The position numbers were made by a program, and so were the translations under genes. The notes below the pieces were generated by a model. That model worked only from the letters and a program-made list of their open reading frames with translations, searched no databases and had not been told where the DNA came from. A stretch of 64,000 nucleotides of DNA from Bradysia coprophila. Taxonomy: Eukaryota > Arthropoda > Insecta > Diptera > Sciaridae. Of this stretch, positions 56,466-64,000 are shown piece after piece. The DNA is taken from NCBI RefSeq assembly GCF_014529535.1, contig NW_023503423.1, positions 5,132,473 to 5,196,472 of the forward strand, given 5' to 3'. Numbering within the stretch: position 1 is the stretch's first letter; every line of letters starts with the position of its first letter.

Positions 56466-56760
56466 TCTCTATCTGCCACCATTCAAGAAATATCTCCAAA
56501 ACCCCAATTGATCCACCCATTTCCAACTTTCGACATTTTTCACATATGCCCCTCTGTTCTACTCGTAAAACTCTGAGACTTTGCCGAAGAAAGTAACTCT
56601 CTATCTGCCACCATTCACAAAATAACTCTAAAAACATAATTGACCCACCCATTTCCAACTTTCGACATTTTTCACATATGCCCCTCTGTTCTACTCGTAA
56701 AACTCTGAGACTTTGCCGAAGAAAGTAATTCTCTATCTCTCATAACCCAAAAAAATATTA
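56460..56760. repeat. 132-bp tandem repeat, two full units
   Basis: Units starting AGTAATTCTCTATCTGCC at 56460 and AGTAACTCTCTATCTGCC at 56592, with a third partial start at 56724. They share CACCCATTTCCAACTTTCG and CTGAGACTTTGCCGAAG. Confidence 0.9.
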
Positions 56761-57612
56761 GTCCTTTCATCCTACGCTCGAGTAGCTCTAATCACTCTAG
56801 CTGAAACGAATCTGCCCCGATTTTTTATAATTATTTTTTTGTTCGAATCGTGTTACGAATACCTTTCATTTGATGGGTCGCACGCCTCTGTAGGTTTCAA
56901 TACAGCTAAGCTACAGCCGAAAACGCGTTCCCGACCCTCGAGAACCACACTCAGAAACCACTTCGAGGCCAATAAAACAAAATTCTGGTTTTTCCTGGGG
57001 TAATGGCGTATCACATTTTCATTTTTATGCCCACCCTGAGGTTCCTGCAAAGTTTCATGGAGATTGGCTGACTAGTTTCCGAGATCGACCGTCGATAGAC
57101 AGATAGATAAAAACATACAGAGTAAGTTGAAAGATTTTGATTGTTTGGAAAACGTTAATTTGGTGCATTTTCTATCAAAATGACCAACTTCAAAGCGATG
57201 TATCTCCGGCAATTTTAAAGTTACATAGTCGAGTGATAGCTCGTTTTGCTCGTATTTGAAGCGCGAATAAGATAGAATAGGATTTCTGGTGATACAGGCC
57301 AAAGGAAAGAAACTTAAATTCTCGCCTATATACAGTTGCCGCGTCTCAAAAAAAAATTCTTCGTTCTTTTTTTGGAAGTTAGACTGCGTCAAGTCCTCCG
57401 CTATCGCTCCGGACATGATAAAAGAAATTTAATGACCAAATTTTGCATCACCGAACCAATTTGCATCAATCTAACCGTCAAGCAAATGGAATGTCGAAAA
57501 CTAGTCGAAAATTGTGACTCATAATTTACTCGAGTCCATTCAATCTTCTACTTCTATTGAACAATACATTTGTTAGAGTTTCATGCAAAACCGTTCCAGT
57601 TTTGTAAAAATA

Positions 57613-57747
57613 CAGAGGACGTGAGTGAAATTCAGACATCAATTTGCTTTAACAGTTTTTCAGCTGCTCCACTCATACAAATACGGATGAAATAGTGACG
57701 TGTTACGGATGTTCGCTTACCGCCAATGGACTTGAATGCGTCCTCTG
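57613..57747. mobile_element. Tc1-like TA-flanked MITE, 135 bp
   Basis: Ends CAGAGGACG / CGTCCTCTG flanked by TA (57611-57612, 57748-57749). The left part GTGAGTGAAATTC...CAATTTGCTTTAACAGTTTTTCAGCTG matches the family of 25477-25746. Confidence 0.78.
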
Positions 57748-57749
57748 TA

Positions 57750-60141
57750 TACTAGGTACTCTTCTAAATAACAATGCATCTGCACAAATATAGAAATAAA
57801 GGAACTCCGTTAATCTAGGGGCTGCTAACAGAAAAACTTATCGCAGGATGGAATCAAAATTCTTCGTCTTCATTCATCGTTGCTAACTGAAAAGTAGTAC
57901 AAGGATTCAATTAATGACTTAGACAATGAATTCGTTTGAATTCAGTTAGGGCAGAGGAAAGGCTAAGTTCGAAAATGAGGAAATTCGATCGAGTAGGTAC
58001 AGATGTAGGGTCGAAATGTATTTTATCACATAAGCACGATGTTCGGATGTCAAAATTACTTAACTAGAAGAATAATTCAAAAATTACACTTCAGTTCTAT
58101 GTTGTTGTCTCGTTTTCGCTTATGTGATAAAATAGAGTACACACTTGTCACTATCAGTCTCGGCAAGCCTCGACTTCTTCGTGACAAGTGTGTAATATAT
58201 ATTGTAGGATTCGTTACGGTTTTTAATAGTCATTTTCTCCCCGAGTCGAACACAACGTTTTTCATACGTACAAGGCATAAAAAACCGGTTTCTGCACGAC
58301 GAAACGAACGCATGAATTTGTGACACCATTTTCAAAAACAAAGTGACAGTTTCGGGAGAGAAAATATGAATTTTCTTCCCGAAAATGTCATCAGACGAAA
58401 CGTCATTTCTTGAGTGGAGAAAACTAGATGTGTAGATGTGTAGAGGCCGTAGGCCGAGTGTGACAATACACATAGTGTGCCTACAAAAGCATTTATCATC
58501 GAGTTGTATACAACGGTTTTCGCAATAGATCTCTTCGTTTGGTGAAACTGATGACGGAAACGTGAGGAATGGTGGGAAAAGTATGCAAACTAATTGAAAC
58601 CAACTTCACAATTTCACATAGTAATGAATAAGTGAGTGCGTCCAATTCTTTGAAATGAATGTAAATGAACTAAATACGGGGAATTCCCTTAGAAGCAAAG
58701 TTGGTTGTCATTAGTTTGCACACAAAACCGAACCGTCGATCGTCACGCCAGCGGTCATTTTAGTGATCTATAAAGGCAAAGGAAAGTCATACTTTTCGTC
58801 ACTTGTTGCGAAAAAGCAGTTTTAAGCGTAGTAGATAATGTAAGCTACTGATGCAAGTTCCTTTTTATGTTTTTTTTTCTATATTTAATGCCCTCGAAAC
58901 AAATGGATTTGATTGTAAGGATAGAAAAACTTTCCTTATAGACGTATGGGGTATAAGTTATGGCTCTAATAAAAATGAAAACCAACCGTAATAGCTTAAT
59001 AAACTTTTTGAAAGAATCTGTCCACGATTTATCAAAACGTCAATCAATTATAAACGTTTTAAGCCGAAACCAGCAAGAGGAAAAACTGAATTGTCCAAAT
59101 AAAACTGTCTCAAAAAATCGTGACTATCATCGACAACAGATATATAGAGATCACGACGATAAGCCAAAAATCATTTCTTCTCTATCAACATCCAAAACCA
59201 ATCGCTAATCGCCTATAATGAAATTAAATTTCAATTAAAAACTAAATCGATTGTAAGTTAACAAGTAAAATGTCAGCTATCGTTAGGCTAGTTAAAATCT
59301 GAACAATTTAATAGAAATATCGTTTTCGCACCTACTCAACGAAAGCAAGGCACGAGATGAATTTGCATTTAATTGTTTTGATAAATATGGATCGTGTCTG
59401 GCGAATTAAAATGTTTATGAAGAAAAGCGAGAAGAATGTGAAGCAGGAAAAAAAATTGCTCAATCGAAAAAACAGAATTTTTTTCTGGGCTCGTTTTAAA
59501 AAAAAGAAGGTCTCTCGGATATTCCAATATGTGAACCCATACCTGATTGATGCTGTGTCACTCTCACTCATAGTCCGCATATCTCAAATATATCGATCAA
59601 TGGAAATATAACCTGTGTGCTTTCTCATCAAACATACATTCCTACCACAAAGTGGTTTGTCTTTAAGTCTTCACACAATAATTTCATTTATCCGGCATGT
59701 ATACAAGTACACAAGTTAGCACCAGCACATGTGGTATGTAGACAATTGTGTGTTACTGTATACATCATCCATCGACAGAATGAATCCAATTTCTTTTATG
59801 TAACAATATTTCATCGCAGAAACTATTATAATCGACATACAACCTGCGAAATTATGCGTTCACCGACACCGAATTCTTGTGTCCAACGAAACGACAATCG
59901 GTCTTACCTTCTTTCTGTTTTTGTTTCTCGCTTGTTAATATTAAACTGAAAAATAAAAGCTTCGCCCGTATACACATCATTGTACATATAAGTTATACGT
60001 ACTATCCAATCCAACACCGAACCAGTTCGTTCAGATAAATTGGAGAAATGTGGATTGGAATATATAAATGGACAGGCCCCACTATTAGATGGTTGTAGTA
60101 CTTAACTTACTTTAGCGCAATCAAGATCCCTTTTGGTCGTT
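57750..60141. other. 2.4 kb without a supported gene; two hairpins
   Basis: TATTTTATCACATAAGC at about 58018 pairs with GCTTATGTGATAAAATA at about 58118. ACACTTGTCAC at 58141 pairs with GTGACAAGTGT at 58181. Frames at 58039-58323, 58120-58473, 58960-59208 and 59617-59949 have no domains, signal peptides or compositional support. The last 100 bp leads to a promoter at 60142. Confidence 0.5.
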
Positions 60142-60271
60142 TATAAATATAAGAGTGGCAAACAAGTGTATGGTGCATTTTGTATTGTTCGGTTCAATTT
60201 GATTAACGAACGTGAGCTTTGTGATTTCTTTTCTTGATATTGGATATTTGCTGCGACAATTTATTAAAATG
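60142..60271 (+). promoter_or_regulatory. Promoter and one-codon first exon of a partial gene
   Basis: TATAAATA at 60141-60148 and a GTGCATTTTG sequence about 30 bp downstream form a possible core promoter. The leader then reaches ATG at 60269-60271 followed directly by the donor GTAAGC. A start codon placed at the end of exon 1 is common in insect cuticle and secreted-protein genes. No matching second exon with a signal peptide was found up to 64000, so the gene would continue beyond the window or not exist. Confidence 0.35.
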
Positions 60272-60871
60272 GTAAGCACTTCGTCACTTTAGATAGTTTA
60301 ATTGAATTTTAAGTAAATATTTTACAAACGGCAAGAGTATCACTGTAAAGTTTAATGAATCTGTTACTTCTGCAGTTTCAAATGTTCTGTGATGTTTCAT
60401 GCAAAATCTTTTACTTCATTTGTTTTGAGATGCATTTTGTTATATAAGTGAACCCCAGCCAGAAATCGAAGTTTTTTTTTGCGACGTTCTAGTCGATAAC
60501 AGATGATAAGTTTGTAATAATAATCAGTAGTTTGATAAATTAAATTTGCTTACTCACGAAGTTGTGTAGCCGAATGAAATTTTAGCAAGGGGAACACTGT
60601 TGACACTTGCGACAATTATCATTTTTGCATGTAAAATACCTTACGTAATTGTTTGGGGATTGATATTTTGCCACGAGGGATTATAGTCCTCGCCTTCAGC
60701 TCTGGCCTCCCTCTAGGCAAAATAAAAATCTCCAAACAAGGACGTAATGTGTCATTATGTGATGGATCATTTTCATAGGAGACAAACTGCAATGTAATGA
60801 TCAACTTTGGCTTGGGTTAGGAAATATAAGTAATTCTTATGCGAGTTAAGGTTTCACACAAGGAAAAGAGG
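60272..60871. other. Candidate intron or intergenic, with 41230-type block
   Basis: 60359-60506 is homologous to 41230-41375 and includes a second TATA-like TATATAAG at about 60440 and GCGACGTTCTAGTCGATAACAGATGATAAG-type sequence. The remainder holds no supported gene. Confidence 0.5.
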
Positions 60872-61335
60872 CAGAGCCGGTTATCTGAAAAACCGGAATT
60901 TTTGGTTTGGTCTGAACCGAACCAAAAACTTCGGTTCGGTTTAGACTAAACCGAATATTCCGGTTTTCCCGTAAAACAATATGAACGAAGCCAGACTCGT
61001 CTAAATTGATTGATTTGATTAAAAACTCACCGAAAATAAGAAAACGCAGCAATAATATACAATTTGTGTGAGAAATCATGCTCGAGGGATTTTCTGGTTT
61101 CAGTACAATTCGTATACGATTGCCCCGTTGACTTATTTTCGGTGAGTTTATAATCAAATCAATCAATTTTGACGAGTCTGGCTGCATTTGATGTTGTTTT
61201 ACAAGAAAACTGGATTTTTCGGTTCGGTTTAAATCGAACCGGAATATTCGGTTTGGCCTAAACCGAACCGAAGTTTATGGTTCGGTTCAAACCGAACCGA
61301 AAATTCCGATTTTTCGAATGACCGGCTCACCTTTG
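60872..61335. mobile_element. hAT-type foldback MITE, relative of 27173
   Basis: The left end CAGAGCCGGTTATCTG and right end complementary to CAAAGGTGAGCCGGTC are flanked by the exact 8-bp direct repeat AAAAGAGG (60864-60871, 61336-61343). Subterminal CCGAACCGAA / TTCGGTTCGG repeats and a CAGACTCGTC...ATTGATTGATTTGAT inverted pair match the 27173-27566 element. Confidence 0.92.
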
Positions 61336-61343
61336 AAAAGAGG

Positions 61344-62129
61344 CTCCCACTTCAATTACTTTCATACTGCCTATTTGGAATACGTAAATAGGTAAATAGG
61401 TAACAGTAAATAGTACATAAACAAAACAACTCTTATCGTGACAATTCTGGTGTAACTCTTCATCTGGAATTCCCCAAAAGTTGAATAAGTTTAAGTGTAT
61501 TCTTGTAGCAAGGATTGCTTCTAGAAATTAAAAATTGGTTCGTCCATTCAATCACATCGTAGTGCTTATTATACACCGACAATGAAAAACGTGACTTAAA
61601 TTTTGGAGCAGGTAGATATTGCAATACCATTTACAGAAGGAAAAGTGTTACGGCTATTTTCCCTGCATGTATCTTGATGGAACCTTTATGCAAAAATATG
61701 AAAATTATCAGTAAGGGCTCAAGTTAACAACAAGATTTTATGTGGGGTCATCATTTTGATGGACGTCACTTTGGCGCACTAGTGCGTAAATATGAATCGC
61801 ACTAAAAGAATCTTTACTTTGTTATTTGCTCAGAAATTTAATCATTCTATTCACCGTCAATGATGAGCGTTACTACTTGTTTCCGGTGGTATTCTCTTAA
61901 ACATTGATATTTTGACTTGTGTAGTTGCATTCCTAACCTTCGCTTCGAGCCGCAAACGCCACACTCGTCAAAATACAAATCTCTGAACCGGCACTAAAGC
62001 TACTATATATTGGAACGCAATTTCTCAATACCAGGTCAATAGCGAGACATATTCGAAATATAAAACATTTCTCTTTATATGCATGGGTTAAGAATTATGC
62101 CAGAATTAGTCAGAACAAGTGAGTCAGAC
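61344..62129. other. Gap, no gene seen
   Basis: AT-rich sequence with a short AATAGGTAAATAGGTAA run near 61387. No credible frame. Confidence 0.5.
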
Positions 62130-62196
62130 CAAGGTTCTGAAAGGTTCAGTGTCACCTGCCTTCATGGGTTTCTTAACCTGTTCTTTCAGAACCTTG
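62130..62196. mobile_element. 67-bp hAT-like micro-MITE
   Basis: CAAGGTTCTGAAAGG ... TCTTTCAGAACCTTG with 14-15 bp inverted ends and exact 8-bp direct repeats AGTCAGAC on both sides (62122-62129, 62197-62204). The CAAGG...CCTTG ends are the same type as in the 35340-36126 element. Very small for a mobile unit, but the flanking duplication is exact. Confidence 0.75.
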
Positions 62197-62204
62197 AGTC
62201 AGAC

Positions 62205-64000
62205 GAAGTGGAAGTTTAGGGTAAAGAAGGCGGATGACTGGTATCACATCTTATTAACAAAACCTGTCAATTATGTCATGTTGATTGTTGGCCAAAGAAA
62301 ACCGTGCTTGAGAGTACCAAATGTCATCAAAAATATTAAAATTATTTATTTGTCTTTTTATGTTCAAATAAAATAATTTTATTGTTGTCAAAATAACATA
62401 AAATGGCCTGAGAAACTGAAAACCACAAAAATTTGTTGAACCACTTACACAACCCACATCGGTCCTCTAACCAATTTCCACCATTTATTTTTAATAAATT
62501 AATTGTGTAATAACGGTAGAGATATCTTTCCTAACATTGCAACATAATGGATCCATTGAAAATGTTCGCAATCAGCAACAATGAAACATCTCTCACATTT
62601 GAATGATATAGATATACACATCGCCTCGTTTAAATTCTGATTACCAAAAATTACCGAAAAATTATAAAAACTCGTATAACCAACGGTTATAAGTGATCGT
62701 ATACTCAAATTCAAATGCAAAAAAATATTCGCCTAAGTGTAGACTTTCATAGGTAGCCAAAGTGTGGGTCAGTGCACGTTCGTATAAGAAATAAATTATT
62801 CAAATTGGAAAAACCGCAAGGCGTACCAAGTAAAAAAAAACTATGTCTAAGAATCAATGTCTAAAAACAATGAAACTTTTGCCGATCCCATTTGGGTATG
62901 AATGAGCGTTAAGTCACATCATCCAAATATTGAATAAAGAAAGTAAGTTAAATATTTTATACGGCTTATTGAGACCGGTTCAGTTTGCTTATTTGTTACA
63001 TATTTTGTTTTTTAATCGGAGTAAAAAAATGTACATGAAAATAATAAATACAAAAAAAGTGTACTCTCAACTGATTCGATTTCATTCAAAACCGGATCAG
63101 AAACGGTCATCACCAACAGCCAGCATTAGTCATTATTAAAAAGCGACAGTTTTAATAACATCGTAAAAATATTTTTATAAAGCCGAGACATTAATAATTC
63201 GTTCAAAAGAAATAATCTCTTTTTTTTTCGTAAGAAACCATTCATGTCCACATTTCTGCGATGTACCCAGTCTGATTACACTTCGCAATTTTTTTCAGTT
63301 ATTTTCGTAACATGTGAATAGAAAGGGACTTTAACATGGATTCGACGGAAAAAAAATTGTAGGAAATTTCTAATTGAAATAACTCATCTGGCTGGGAGCA
63401 AAATGTGATCGTAATGGAAATAGAGATAATTGTTGAAAGGGTGAATAGAAAGCATTATGTTCGTACGTATATAATATGGTTCTGAAGAATGTCTGTAACG
63501 ATTTAATGGTTTATTTTCCATTTTGTTCGATGTTGTGAGAATAATGGGTTTTCAATTTTAAAATTGAACAGCGAAATTCATTCATAAGTTCATTACAATT
63601 AACAACAAAATTTTACGACTGGAGATGCGGGAAAAGGCGATTATAATTTTTTTTCGAAAACATATTTGCGTGTCGCAATACAGTCCTCACGCGAACCAAT
63701 ACAAAGACAACATAAATTATTGGTGATAATGGATATATAATTGAATCATAGCATAAGAACATCACTTCAATTCAATTCACTGACCGTAATCGACACATGT
63801 TCCCTAATATGGTCTAGAGTCTAAAATGGTCTACACCAACCTGCTGATCTAACAAAAAAACACAAATTCACATTCAAAAACTTCCTGACATTGCAGTAGT
63901 TTTTCTCATCGATGTCAGTGAGCTTTTCTTTTGTTTAGAACATTTGTGGTTTCTAATGTGATGTATACTAACTAACACATATACATCTAATGGAGATTGA
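62205..64000. other. Right end of window, no gene seen
   Basis: AT-rich. Frames at 62119-62376 and 62930-63139 lack any recognisable feature. It could be intronic to a gene starting at 60269, but no exon is supported. Confidence 0.5.

Larger units (their letters stand above)
55729..57420 (+). mobile_element. Composite foldback/GTCY element, copy 3
   Basis: Same order as copies 1 and 2: a foldback (55729-56216), an AT-type tract of GAAAATTTGACGAAATT repeats (56255-56465), a tandem 132-bp repeat, a diverged GTCY-like core (GACCGTCGATAGACAGATAG, 57085-57110), GTGATAGCTCGTTTTGCTCG (57232), CGCCTATATACAG (57323), and a CTGCGTCAAGTCCTCCGCT end at about 57382-57400. The foldback is the least diverged between its own arms, though it differs in sequence from the other copies. 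Confidence 0.72.

Noticed and set aside
58960..59208. 82-residue charged forward frame
   Set aside because: Begins at ATG but has no recognisable family or gene structure around it; kept only as a chance frame.

Overview
The window looks like nuclear DNA from an insect, most likely a fly. It is AT-rich, its genes have short phase-consistent GT...AG introns, and three of them (takeout/JHBP-like, and two secreted cuticle-type proteins with very short first coding exons) are typical insect families. TATA plus TCAGT/TCATT initiator pairs and (GTCY)n-bearing repeats also point to Diptera. The species cannot be named from the sequence.

Four host genes are well supported. A six-exon takeout/haemolymph juvenile-hormone-binding-protein gene lies at 1094-2662. 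A three-exon COQ8 (ADCK3/ABC1 atypical kinase, coenzyme Q biosynthesis) gene lies at 6033-8108. A two-exon Gly/SYGxP-rich cuticle-like gene lies at 21581-23664. A three-exon Gln/YGxx-rich secreted protein gene lies at 37623-40822. Weaker candidates are a 52-residue secreted basic peptide divergent from the last gene (37170-37328), and promoter plus first-exon blocks at 41307, 50397 and 60142 whose remaining exons are not found here.

Most of the rest is mobile or repetitive DNA. Two near-identical FLYWCH/Mutator-like (MULE) transposons lie at 8618-10871 and 51897-54747. The second carries an apparently intact 484-residue DDE transposase; the first is an internal-deletion derivative. Several hAT-type MITEs have exact 8-bp target duplications (4409, 4659, 27173, 35340, 60872 and a 67-bp one at 62130). 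Tc1-like TA-flanked inverted-repeat elements lie at 25477, 37892, 46547 and 57613. A composite non-coding element family (about 28275-29655, 42070-43970, 55729-57420, and a relic near 2890-3935) combines a long foldback inverted repeat, an AT tract, a GTCY core and a conserved terminal module. Two further (GTCY)-bearing elements hold roughly 145-bp tandem repeats (30951-32445; 46855-49174, the latter nested in a larger inverted-repeat element).

The most unusual structure is an array of about 21 micro-hairpins at 38821-39440. Adjacent units have different stem sequences, yet both arms of nearly every unit change together. It lies in intron 1 of the 37623 gene, inside a Tc1-like element. The host genes do not form an operon or pathway: COQ8 is mitochondrial, and the others are secreted proteins with their own promoters. 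The long stretches between them hold no supported gene.
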